NCBI RefSeq assembly: GCF_014596945.1
Contig: NZ_JACVXB010000001.1
Location: 680,314-744,313, forward strand
Direction: 5' to 3'
Length of the DNA stretch: 64,000 nucleotides
DNA from: Aestuariibaculum sediminum
Lineage (GTDB): Bacteria > Bacteroidota > Bacteroidia > Flavobacteriales > Flavobacteriaceae
The notes under the pieces were generated by a model. The model did no database searches, was not told the DNA's origin, and saw only the letters and a list, made by a program, of their open reading frames with translations. Both the position numbers and the translations under genes were made by a program. This document shows, piece by piece, positions 19,988 through 28,055 of the stretch (position 1 is the first letter of the stretch; each line of letters opens with the position of its first letter).

Positions 19988-21085
19988 ATGCAAGGGGATT
20001 TACCAATAAGAAAAATTATTCATGTGGACATGGACGCCTTTTACGCCTCTGTAGAGCAAATGGACAATCCTGAACTTAAGGGTAAACCTATTGCGGTAGG
20101 CGGAGGTAGTAAACGTGGCGTTATAAGTGCTGCAAGTTACGAAGCTCGAAAATTTGGTGTTAAAAGTGCGATGTCGGGTACTTTAGCCGCAAAGCTTTGT
20201 CCGGATTTAATTTTTGTGCGTCATCATTTTGAACGCTACACAGAAATTTCAAGGCGAATAAGACAGATTTTTTACGATTATACCGATTTGGTGGAACCAC
20301 TCTCTTTAGATGAAGCCTATTTAGATGTAACCGAAAATAAAAAAGGAAATCCCAGTGCTTCCTTAATCGCACAGGAAATTCGTGAACGGATTTTTAATGA
20401 AATTGGTTTAACAGCTTCCGCAGGTATTTCTATTAACAAATTTATAGCCAAGGTTGCAAGCGATTACAATAAACCAAACGGACAAAAGACGGTTAACCCC
20501 GAAGATGTAGTTGAATTTTTAGAACAATTAGATATTCGAAAGTTTTATGGTGTTGGTAAGGTAACTGCTGAAAAAATGTATCAATTAGGCATTTTTACAG
20601 GAACAGATTTAAAACAAAAATCTATTGAATACTTAGAAGAACATTTTGGGAAATCTGGAAAATACTATTATTACGTGGTTCGAGGAATACATAATAGCGA
20701 GGTAAAACCTAATCGAATAAGAAAAAGCTTAGCTGCCGAACGCACATTTAGTGAAAACCTTTCCAGTGAAATTTTTATGTTAGAAAAATTAGATCATATT
20801 GCCGATGAAGTTTCAAAGCGGCTAACTAAAAATAAAGTTGCCGGAAAAACCGTGACTTTAAAAATTAAATACAGCGATTTCTCCTTACAAACACGAAGCA
20901 AGACTTTACCTTATTTTATTAATGACAAGCACATCATTCTAGACACATCAAAACAGTTACTGTATCAAGAAAAACTAAAAAATTCGGTACGTTTACTAGG
21001 AATTTCGTTATCTAATTTAAATACCGAAACCAAAAAAGAGCCTGAGAAAAAAAGCGTTAGTGTACAGTTAAAATTTGGTTTTTAA
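19988..21085 (+). CDS. dinB: DNA polymerase IV
   Basis: A 365-residue Y-family polymerase that copies across damaged DNA without proofreading. Both catalytic acidic motifs are seen: IHVDMDAFYASVEQMD near residue 14 and PLSLDEAYLDVTE near residue 105. The KFGVKSAM segment, the helix-hairpin-helix (GVGKVTAEKMYQLGI) and the little-finger domain follow. The C-terminus ends KKSVSVQLKFGF, resembling a sliding-clamp-binding peptide (QLxxGF). No clear SOS box could be read upstream. A bidirectional terminator separates it from pyk. Confidence 0.96.
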   Translation: MQGDLPIRKIIHVDMDAFYASVEQMDNPELKGKPIAVGGGSKRGVISAASYEARKFGVKSAMSGTLAAKLCPDLIFVRHHFERYTEISRRIRQIFYDYTDLVEPLSLDEAYLDVTENKKGNPSASLIAQEIRERIFNEIGLTASAGISINKFIAKVASDYNKPNGQKTVNPEDVVEFLEQLDIRKFYGVGKVTAEKMYQLGIFTGTDLKQKSIEYLEEHFGKSGKYYYYVVRGIHNSEVKPNRIRKSLAAERTFSENLSSEIFMLEKLDHIADEVSKRLTKNKVAGKTVTLKIKYSDFSLQTRSKTLPYFINDKHIILDTSKQLLYQEKLKNSVRLLGISLSNLNTETKKEPEKKSVSVQLKFGF

Positions 21086-21093
21086 TATGAAAT

Positions 21094-21127
21094 AAAAAAG
21101 CTGCCCAGTTTCCTAAGCAGCTTTAAA
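21094..21127. terminator. Bidirectional terminator between dinB and pyk
   Basis: AAAGCTGC at 21097-21104 pairs with GCAGCTTT at 21117-21124, flanked by an A tract on the left and Ts on the right, so it can serve both converging genes. Confidence 0.75.
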
Positions 21128-21147
21128 TCTATAATAAATACTATAAA

Positions 21148-22581
21148 TTACTTTGTAATCTCTCTCACACGTAGGGTATTTACCATGCCCTTTTCAGCAA
21201 TTGGCATCGATGCTAAACTAATAACCATATCGCCTTTTTTAACATATCCGTTTGCTTTTGCAATACGATTTATATCACCAACTGTTTGATCGGTAGACAC
21301 AAATTTGTCATAATAAAAAGCTTTAACACCCCATAATAAACTTAATTGTGTTAGGATACGCTTATTAGATGTAAACACTAAAATATGACACGATGGTCTC
21401 CAGGCCGAAATCTGAAAAGCTGTATAACCACTATTTGTTAATGTAGAAATCGCCTGAGCATCAATCTCATTTGCCATAATGGCTGCATGGTAACAAATCG
21501 ATTTTGTTATAAAACGTCTTGTACGAACATGCGGTGGTAACTGAGGTACTTGAATTAATGGCGAATCTTCTACATTTTTTAGAATGTTAGCCATTTGACG
21601 GATTACTTGGATAGGATATTGTCCTACCGAAGTCTCTCCCGATAACATTACTGCATCGGCACCATCCATAACCGAATTAGCCACATCATTTACCTCGGCA
21701 CGCGTAGGTGTTAGACTGGTTATCATCGTTTCCATCATTTGAGTTGCAATAATAACAGGTATTCTGGCTTTTTTAGCGCGTAACACCAACTGTTTTTGAA
21801 TTAATGGTACTTCTTCTGCAGGAACTTCTACACCAAGATCTCCACGTGCTACCATTAATCCATCACAATTTGCTACAATCGCATCGATATTTTTAACGGC
21901 CTCTGGCTTTTCAATTTTGGCTACAATTGGAATTTTATGTTCCGTGTGCTTTTCAATTAAATCGCGTAACTGCTGTAAATCTTCAGCATGGCGCACAAAA
22001 GATAATGCAATCCAATCAACATCTTGACTAATAGCAAAAATGGCATCTTCAATATCCTTTTCGGTAAGTGCAGGCTGTGAAATATTTGTATTAGGTAGAT
22101 TTACACCTTTTTTAGATTTTAATGGGCCACCTTGAATAACTTTTGCTTTTACCTCAGAATCTCCGTTGGTTTCAACAACTTCAAAAATAAGTTTTCCATC
22201 ATCTAAAAGAATACGTTCGCCCGGCTTTGCATCCTGAGGAAAACGCTCATAGGTCATATAAACACGTTCTTTTGTGCCTTCAAAACGTTCGCCTGTAGCA
22301 AATATTATTTCGTCATCAGGTTCTACAACCACTTCTTCTTTCATTACCCCTACGCGAAGTTTTGGGCCTTGTAAGTCTGCTAATATTGCTGCAGAAAATC
22401 CAAATTCTTCATTCAATTCGCGTATCATTGCAATACGCTCAGCTACATCTTTATAATCGGCATGTGAAAAGTTTATTCTAAAAACATTTACACCTTCTTC
22501 CAGCATTCCTTTTAGAACTTCCTTTGTACTTGTAGCTGGTCCTAAAGTGGCTACTATTTTTGTTTTTTTATTTAATGGCAT
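21148..22581 (-). CDS. pyk: Pyruvate kinase
   Basis: A 477-residue enzyme making pyruvate and ATP from phosphoenolpyruvate and ADP. Seen are the start TKIVATLGPAT, the VFRINFSHAD substrate segment, the active-site lysine region PIVAKIEKPEAVKNID, the ARGDLGVEVP metal site, TQMMETM and AVMLSGETSVGQYP. It lies 3 bp after the IPExxxVDY gene and is the last gene of the acpP-fabF-rnc-IPExxxVDY-pyk series, an order common in Flavobacteriaceae. Confidence 0.97.
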   Translation of the reverse strand: MPLNKKTKIVATLGPATSTKEVLKGMLEEGVNVFRINFSHADYKDVAERIAMIRELNEEFGFSAAILADLQGPKLRVGVMKEEVVVEPDDEIIFATGERFEGTKERVYMTYERFPQDAKPGERILLDDGKLIFEVVETNGDSEVKAKVIQGGPLKSKKGVNLPNTNISQPALTEKDIEDAIFAISQDVDWIALSFVRHAEDLQQLRDLIEKHTEHKIPIVAKIEKPEAVKNIDAIVANCDGLMVARGDLGVEVPAEEVPLIQKQLVLRAKKARIPVIIATQMMETMITSLTPTRAEVNDVANSVMDGADAVMLSGETSVGQYPIQVIRQMANILKNVEDSPLIQVPQLPPHVRTRRFITKSICYHAAIMANEIDAQAISTLTNSGYTAFQISAWRPSCHILVFTSNKRILTQLSLLWGVKAFYYDKFVSTDQTVGDINRIAKANGYVKKGDMVISLASMPIAEKGMVNTLRVREITK

Positions 22582-22584
22582 TCG

Positions 22585-23067
22585 CTAAAAAATTAAATTT
22601 TCTTTTGATTTTAAATTATTAATATCGACACTAAAGGCTGTTGCAACTTTTGGAATATTTAGTATACTCTGTAATATATATTTTTCCTTGTTGGAACTAA
22701 ACTCGTTATCTATTTTTAAAAAATAATTAACGGCCTTGTGTTCTGGCACTAAATACGATATTCTCGTTATTTTTTCCTGCAAATCGAATAACGATTTACC
22801 TGTGTTCTTTTGATAAACTTCAGTTTTACAAGCATTGGCTACCAAATTCCAAGTGGTTAACTGCTTTCTATCCTTCCATTCAAAAACGGAATAATTTGAT
22901 TGGTCTAAACTAACATCGACATCAATCGATTTACGATGCAAGTTTATTCCTAGATGTTTGTTTAAAAGATAGGCTAATCGATAATCGTCAATCGAACAAT
23001 GTATCGCAATTAAAGTATAAGAGACTTCATCAAAAACATCATCAAGAACAAGTTTGTGAATAGCCAT
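22585..23067 (-). CDS. IPExxxVDY family protein
   Basis: A 160-residue cytoplasmic protein of the Bacteroidota family named for a short conserved segment. The start (HKLVLDD.FDE..Y.LIAIHC...DYRLAYLLNK) fits the family; the name motif appears at the C-terminus in weakened form (IPKVATAFSVDIN). No function is known. Its place between rnc and pyk is conserved in the family, which was the main reason for this call. Confidence 0.8.
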   Translation of the reverse strand: MAIHKLVLDDVFDEVSYTLIAIHCSIDDYRLAYLLNKHLGINLHRKSIDVDVSLDQSNYSVFEWKDRKQLTTWNLVANACKTEVYQKNTGKSLFDLQEKITRISYLVPEHKAVNYFLKIDNEFSSNKEKYILQSILNIPKVATAFSVDINNLKSKENLIF

Positions 23068-23186
23068 ATTTCATATTAAACGTCGTAAATATAATATTTA
23101 AAAACATTCAATGCTTATAACAATCCATTAATATTTCGAAGAAAATTAACTCAAACGTTATAGTTAATAGCTTTATTGAATAAGAT

Positions 23187-23927
23187 TTAAAGCATTTTTG
23201 ATATTTTGTTCTGAAAGACAAAAAATGCACGTTTTGAGGCTTTTTCTTCAGCCTTTTTCTTCGAAGTTGCTCGGGCCTTAGCAACCACTTTATCATCTAT
23301 AGATAATTTTACAGAGAAGTGTTTAACATCATCGTTACCGGTATCGTCGTAAACATTATAATTAAAAGTTTTTTTCTCTTTTTGGCACCATTCAATTAAC
23401 AAACTCTTATAACTTATCACCTTACCTTCCAAACGCTCTATATCAACGTAAGGAATAATAACCCGATTGTAAATAAATTTTTCACAGAATTTGTAACCAC
23501 GATCAAGAAATATGGCACCTACTAAGGCTTCGAACAAGTTTCCGTGGATATTATCGCCAAATTGACCTGGTGGAATTTTACTTTCAACCAGTTCGATTAA
23601 TTTGAGTTCTTTACCTAGCTCGTTAAGATGTTCGCGACTAACTACTTTAGACCGCATTTTAGTTAAATACCCCTCATCGCCACTGGGCACTTCTAAGTAC
23701 AAATGTGAAGCGATTACGGCACTTAACATGGCATCTCCTAAAAATTCTAAACGCTCATAGTTAACAGCATTACCTTTGCTGTCCTTTATATTCATTGAAC
23801 GATGCGTAAATGCCTTTTTAAAATACTTTAGTTCCTTAGGTTTAAACCCAAGAATCTTATGTAATTGCATAAAAAAATTCCCGTTACGTTTAAAACGGGA
23901 ATTTAATATGTTACGAATGTTTTTCAT
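23187..23927 (-). CDS. rnc: Ribonuclease III
   Basis: A 246-residue double-strand-specific RNase. The catalytic signature NYERLEFLGDAMLSA, the second acidic site HGNLFEALVGAIFLD and a C-terminal double-stranded RNA-binding domain (SLLIEWCQKEKKTFNY..., AKARATSKKKAEEKASKRAF) are present. It processes rRNA and mRNA. The ATG at 23927 is 7 bp after the fabF stop. A terminator-like hairpin lies inside codons 8-19 (see findings); a second in-frame ATG at 23870 sits just behind it, but the N-terminal stretch looks like that of related proteins, so the first start was kept. Confidence 0.94.
   Translation of the reverse strand: MKNIRNILNSRFKRNGNFFMQLHKILGFKPKELKYFKKAFTHRSMNIKDSKGNAVNYERLEFLGDAMLSAVIASHLYLEVPSGDEGYLTKMRSKVVSREHLNELGKELKLIELVESKIPPGQFGDNIHGNLFEALVGAIFLDRGYKFCEKFIYNRVIIPYVDIERLEGKVISYKSLLIEWCQKEKKTFNYNVYDDTGNDDVKHFSVKLSIDDKVVAKARATSKKKAEEKASKRAFFVFQNKISKML
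23871..23904 (-). promoter_or_regulatory. Terminator-like hairpin inside the start of rnc
   Basis: On the minus strand, AAATTCCCGTT (23904-23894 in transcript order) pairs over 11 bp with AACGGGAATTT (ending at 23875), with an 8-nt loop, and is followed by a T run. It lies 33 to 65 nt after the fabF stop codon and within the first 20 codons of rnc. Confidence 0.6.
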
Positions 23928-23934
23928 TCGGGAT

Positions 23935-25185
23935 TTAATCTAATTTCTTGAATAATACACAAGCGTTGTGTCCGCCAAATCCAAATGTATTACTCATAGC
24001 CACTTTAATGTCACGTTTTTGAGCCTTATTCAAAGTTAAATTTAATTCAGGATCAATATTTTCATCTGGCGTTGTATGATTAATGGTTGGCGGAATAATT
24101 CCGTTTTCCATAGCCATGATAGCCGAGATCGCTTCAATAGCCCCTGCAGCACCTAATAAATGCCCGGTCATTGATTTTGTTGAATTAATATTTATGTGTT
24201 TTGCGTGTTCGCCAAACACCTCTGAAATTGCCTTAAGTTCTGCAACGTCTCCTAGTGGTGTAGAAGTACCATGTGTATTAATATGGTCTACGTCTTCAGG
24301 GTTTAGACCTGCATTCTCTAGACAATTTTTCATTACGGCTACTACGCCTTTACCATCCGGATGTGGGGCCGTCATGTGGTAAGCATCCGAAGATAGACCT
24401 CCACCTATAAATTCTGCGTATATTTTTGCACCTCTTGCTTTTGCATGTTCATATTCTTCTAGAACCAGCGCACCAGCACCCTCACCCAATACAAAACCAT
24501 CTCTGGTACCGTCAAACGGACGCGAAGCGGTTTCAGGGCTTTCATTTCTAGTCGACAAGGCATGCATAGCATTGAAACCTCCCATTCCTGCAATTGTTAC
24601 TGCTGCTTCACTACCTCCGGTTACAACAACGTCGCAATGTCCTAAACGAATGGTGTTTAAGGCATCGAACATAGCGTTAGCGGAAGAAGCACAGGCTGAA
24701 ACCGTAGTATAGTTAGGCCCCATAAATCCATGTTTAATGGAAATATTTCCTGGTGCAATATCTGCAATCATTTTAGGAATAAAGAACGGATTGAATCTTG
24801 GCGTACCGTCACCCTTTGAGAAATTTAAAACTTCGTCTTGAAAGGTCTCTAAACCTCCAATACCAGCACCCCAAATTACACCTACACGCAGCTTGTTTAC
24901 TTGGTCTAAGTCTAAGTTCGCATCTGCAATAGCTTCATCAGAAGCTACCATAGCATACTGCGTAAACTTATCCATTCTACCAGCTAGTTTTCGGTCTATG
25001 AAGTCGGTTGCTTTAAAGTTTTTCAACTCGCAGGCAAACTTTGTTTTAAACTTTTCGGTATCAAAATATGTTATAGGCGCAGCACCACTTTTACCACTAA
25101 TTAAGGCGTCCCAATATTCGTTTTTGGTATTCCCAATTGGTGTTAAAGCGCCCAATCCTGTGACTACAACTCGCTTTAATTCCAT
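23935..25185 (-). CDS. fabF: Beta-ketoacyl-ACP synthase II
   Basis: A 416-residue condensing enzyme that lengthens acyl-ACP with malonyl-ACP in fatty acid synthesis. The catalytic triad is visible: Cys in TVSACASSANAMFDA, His in HINTHGTSTPLGD and His in SMTGHLLGAAGA. The start RVVVTGLGALTPIG and the end SNTFGFGGHNACV are typical. It starts 12 bp after acpP, its carrier-protein partner. Confidence 0.97.
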   Translation of the reverse strand: MELKRVVVTGLGALTPIGNTKNEYWDALISGKSGAAPITYFDTEKFKTKFACELKNFKATDFIDRKLAGRMDKFTQYAMVASDEAIADANLDLDQVNKLRVGVIWGAGIGGLETFQDEVLNFSKGDGTPRFNPFFIPKMIADIAPGNISIKHGFMGPNYTTVSACASSANAMFDALNTIRLGHCDVVVTGGSEAAVTIAGMGGFNAMHALSTRNESPETASRPFDGTRDGFVLGEGAGALVLEEYEHAKARGAKIYAEFIGGGLSSDAYHMTAPHPDGKGVVAVMKNCLENAGLNPEDVDHINTHGTSTPLGDVAELKAISEVFGEHAKHININSTKSMTGHLLGAAGAIEAISAIMAMENGIIPPTINHTTPDENIDPELNLTLNKAQKRDIKVAMSNTFGFGGHNACVLFKKLD

Positions 25186-25197
25186 AAAGTACTTGGC

Positions 25198-25431
25198 TTA
25201 TTTTGCTTCTTCGATGTATGATATAGCTTGACCTACAGTTGCGATGTTTTCTGCTTGGTCGTCTGGAATCTGGATATCGAATTCTTTTTCGAATTCCATG
25301 ATTAATTCTACAGTATCTAAAGAGTCTGCTCCTAAATCGTTAGTGAAGCTTGCTTCAGTTACAACTTCGTTTTCATCAACTCCTAATTTGTCTACGATGA
25401 TCGCTTTTACTCTTGATGCAATGTCTGACAT
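25198..25431 (-). CDS. acpP: Acyl carrier protein
   Basis: A 77-residue acidic four-helix protein. The phosphopantetheine attachment serine is in the [17 protein letters not shown] motif. It carries acyl intermediates for FabF and lipid A synthesis. First gene of the fabF-rnc-pyk series. A -7 box for it lies at 25463-25470. Confidence 0.97.
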   Translation of the reverse strand: MSDIASRVKAIIVDKLGVDENEVVTEASFTNDLGADSLDTVELIMEFEKEFDIQIPDDQAENIATVGQAISYIEEAK

Positions 25432-25462
25432 AATCTTTTAATTTTAAGTTTTAATTAGTTGG

Positions 25463-25470
25463 CAAAAATA
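25463..25470 (-). promoter_or_regulatory. -7 box upstream of acpP
   Basis: On the minus strand this reads TATTTTTG, matching TAnnTTTG, 32 nt before the acpP start. Confidence 0.5.
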
Positions 25471-25616
25471 AAAAACTTTATTTTTAAAACACACGTTTAG
25501 CATAAAAATGTGTTTCTAATTTACTAAATTACTTTTAAGAATTTACATTTTGCCTTCTAATTGTTAATATTTATTCTTTTTTTTGCCTTAATAAGTTTAA
25601 CTCTTAATGACTTTAA

Positions 25617-26189
25617 ATGAAACGCATTGTCATATTTGCTTCTGGAAGTGGCTCTAACGCTGAAAATCTCGTTGAATATTTCAGCAATAGCAACAAAGCT
25701 TCTGTAGTTCAGATACTTACCAATAATCCCTTGGCCAAGGTTTTAGATCGCGCCAAACGATTAAAAGTGAGCGCCCTGTCTTTTAACAAAGTGGCATTAA
25801 CCGAAACTAATGATGTTTTAAAGCTTTTACAAGCCACTAATCCAGATTTAATTGTATTAGCTGGGTTTTTATGGAAATTTCCTGAAAATATTATTAATAA
25901 ATTCCCTAATAAGGTCATAAATGTTCACCCTGCATTACTTCCAAAGTTTGGTGGAAAGGGCATGTATGGCATGAATGTGCATAAAGCGGTGGTTGAAAAT
26001 AACGAAACCGAAACAGGTATAACTATTCACTATGTTAATGAAAATTACGATGAAGGCGCCATTATTTTTCAAGCAAAATGTGACGTAAAAGCCAACGACT
26101 CTGCCGAAGATGTCGCTGCCAAAATACACAATTTAGAAATGGAACATTTTCCAAAAGTTGTGGAGCAACTTTTATTGGAACAGAAATAA
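25617..26189 (+). CDS. purN: Phosphoribosylglycinamide formyltransferase
   Basis: A 190-residue folate-dependent GAR transformylase, third step of purine synthesis. Seen are IFASGSGSNAENLVEYF (phosphate loop), VNVHPALLPKFGGKGMYG (catalytic Asn and His) and ETGITIHYVNENYDEGAIIFQ. Divergent from acpP. RNase H follows by 47 bp; the purF-type gene is 1.9 kb downstream. Confidence 0.96.
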   Translation: MKRIVIFASGSGSNAENLVEYFSNSNKASVVQILTNNPLAKVLDRAKRLKVSALSFNKVALTETNDVLKLLQATNPDLIVLAGFLWKFPENIINKFPNKVINVHPALLPKFGGKGMYGMNVHKAVVENNETETGITIHYVNENYDEGAIIFQAKCDVKANDSAEDVAAKIHNLEMEHFPKVVEQLLLEQK

Positions 26190-26236
26190 TGAATTCAAAT
26201 TAAGTAAGATTCAGAAACCAGTTCAAGATGACATAA

Positions 26237-26875
26237 ATGTCTAAAAAGAAAAAATATTATACCGTTTGGAAAGGACACAAAACAGGCATTTTTGAATCCT
26301 GGAACGACTGTAAGGCACAAATAAAAAACTATGAAGGCGCGCAATACAAATCGTTTGAAACCTTCGATGCTGCGAAAAAGGCATTAAATGGCAACTACAA
26401 AGATTATATAGGAAAAAACAAATCGTTTACCAGTAGCTTGTCTCCCGAACAATTAAAAAAAATAGGACAACCTAATTACAATTCTATTTCGGTCGATGCT
26501 GCCTCAAGCGGCAACCCTGGAGTTATGGAATACCGTGGTGTAGATACGAAAACCAAAAAACAATTATTTATTCAAGGTCCTTTTGAAGAAGGCACCAATA
26601 ATATAGGTGAATTTTTAGCCATTGTTCACGGATTAGCCTTTCTTAAAAAAAACAACAGCAATCGAATTATATATACAGACTCAAAAACAGCAATGAGCTG
26701 GGTTAGAAAAAAAAATTGCAACACTAAACTCGAGCGCAACGACAAAAACAAGGCACTTTTTGAATTAGTTGATCGCGCTATTATCTGGCTAAAAACTAAC
26801 TCCTATTCCACTACCATTGTAAAATGGGAAACCAAAGCCTGGGGAGAAATACCAGCTGATTTTGGAAGAAAGTAA
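26237..26875 (+). CDS. Ribonuclease H with N-terminal viroplasmin domain
   Basis: A 212-residue enzyme of the RNase H1 type found in eukaryotes and many bacteria. Residues 1-50 (KKYYTVWKGHKTGIFESWNDC...YKSFETFDAAKKAL) form a viroplasmin/hybrid-binding domain that grips RNA/DNA hybrids. The catalytic domain follows with Asp in SVDAASSGNPG, Glu in NNIGEFLAIVHGL and Asp in IIYTDSKTAMSWV. It removes RNA from RNA/DNA hybrids. Likely co-transcribed with purN. Confidence 0.93.
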   Translation: MSKKKKYYTVWKGHKTGIFESWNDCKAQIKNYEGAQYKSFETFDAAKKALNGNYKDYIGKNKSFTSSLSPEQLKKIGQPNYNSISVDAASSGNPGVMEYRGVDTKTKKQLFIQGPFEEGTNNIGEFLAIVHGLAFLKKNNSNRIIYTDSKTAMSWVRKKNCNTKLERNDKNKALFELVDRAIIWLKTNSYSTTIVKWETKAWGEIPADFGRK

Positions 26876-27019
26876 CATAAACTTATACTTTCATTAGATT
26901 AAAATCAAAATTGAAATCCATTCAATTTAAGAAATATTTAAAATTTCAACATGCTTTTTTTAACTAAAAAACAACATTTTACCCTCAAAATAAATTCGTT
27001 TTTTAGTTATGAAAAGACG

Positions 27020-27027
27020 TATATTTG
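27020..27027 (+). promoter_or_regulatory. -7 box of the PfkB kinase gene
   Basis: TATATTTG matches TAnnTTTG and lies 21 nt before the ATG at 27049; a T-rich stretch (TTTTTT around 26999-27004) sits at about the -33 position. Confidence 0.55.
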
Positions 27028-27048
27028 CACCAAAATTAGAAAACCTTT

Positions 27049-27975
27049 ATGGGTAAATTAGTCATTGTTGGCACGGTAGCTTTTGACGCTATAGAAACGC
27101 CGTTCGGGAAAACCGACAAAATACTTGGTGGAGCAGCTACTTTTATAGGCTTATCGGCTTCACATTTTAATGTAGACGCAGCTGCTGTCTCTGTTGTAGG
27201 CGGTGATTTTCCACAAGAATATTTAGATTTACTATCTGAAAGACATATCGATATTTCAGGTATAGAAATCATTAAAGAAGGAAAAACATTTTTCTGGAGT
27301 GGTCGCTATCATAACGACATGAATTCCAGAGATACTATTACTACCGAGCTTAATACCCTTGCCGATTTTAACCCAGTTGTTCCTGAAAATTATCGTGATG
27401 CCGAAGTGGTAATGTTAGGAAACCTTCACCCGCTCGTCCAACTGAGTGTTTTAGAACAAATGGAAGTGAAACCTAAATTGGTTATTTTAGATACCATGAA
27501 TTTCTGGATGGACTGCGCCTTAGACGAATTACATCATGTCATAACGAAGGTAGACGTTATTACTATAAATGATGAGGAAGCCCGACAGTTAACAGGTGAA
27601 TATTCGCTTTTAGTTGCCGCTAGAAAAATTCATGAAATGGGGCCAAAATACGTAGTGATTAAAAAAGGAGAACACGGCGCTTTATTGTTTAACGACGATA
27701 ATGTATTCTATGCTCCAGCTTTGCCACTTGAAGAAGTTTTTGACCCAACTGGCGCGGGAGACACATTTGCAGGAGGATTTGCAGGTTATATTGCAAAAAC
27801 TGGAGACACCTCGTTCGAAAACATGAAAAATGCCGTAATTTACGGATCGACCTTAGCGTCGTTTTGTGTTGAAAAATTCGGCACCGAACGAATGCAAAGT
27901 TTAACGGAAGGAGAAGTTAATAAACGCCTGATGCAGTTTAAGAGTTTAACACAATTTGAAATAGAATTAGCATAA
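27049..27975 (+). CDS. PfkB family sugar/nucleoside kinase
   Basis: A 308-residue kinase of the ribokinase (PfkB) family. The N-terminal GGAATFIGLSASHF segment and the C-terminal signature DPTGAGDTFAGGFAGYIA, with the catalytic Asp in GAGD, are clear. Substrate cannot be deduced: adenosine, ribose or a nucleoside are possible. It sits directly upstream of the purF-type gene but ends in its own terminator. A link with purine metabolism is inferred from position only. Confidence 0.88.
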   Translation: MGKLVIVGTVAFDAIETPFGKTDKILGGAATFIGLSASHFNVDAAAVSVVGGDFPQEYLDLLSERHIDISGIEIIKEGKTFFWSGRYHNDMNSRDTITTELNTLADFNPVVPENYRDAEVVMLGNLHPLVQLSVLEQMEVKPKLVILDTMNFWMDCALDELHHVITKVDVITINDEEARQLTGEYSLLVAARKIHEMGPKYVVIKKGEHGALLFNDDNVFYAPALPLEEVFDPTGAGDTFAGGFAGYIAKTGDTSFENMKNAVIYGSTLASFCVEKFGTERMQSLTEGEVNKRLMQFKSLTQFEIELA

Positions 27976-27980
27976 TAACG

Positions 27981-28005
27981 CGCGCTCAAATTTGGGCGCG
28001 TTTTT
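27981..28005 (+). terminator. Terminator after the PfkB kinase gene
   Basis: A GC-rich stem made of CGCGCTCAAA and TTTGGGCGCG, followed by TTTTT, 5 bp after the stop codon. Confidence 0.85.
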
Positions 28006-28055
28006 AATTAGAAACGTAATTATTACGCAAAAGCGACAAACACAATACATCGAAA

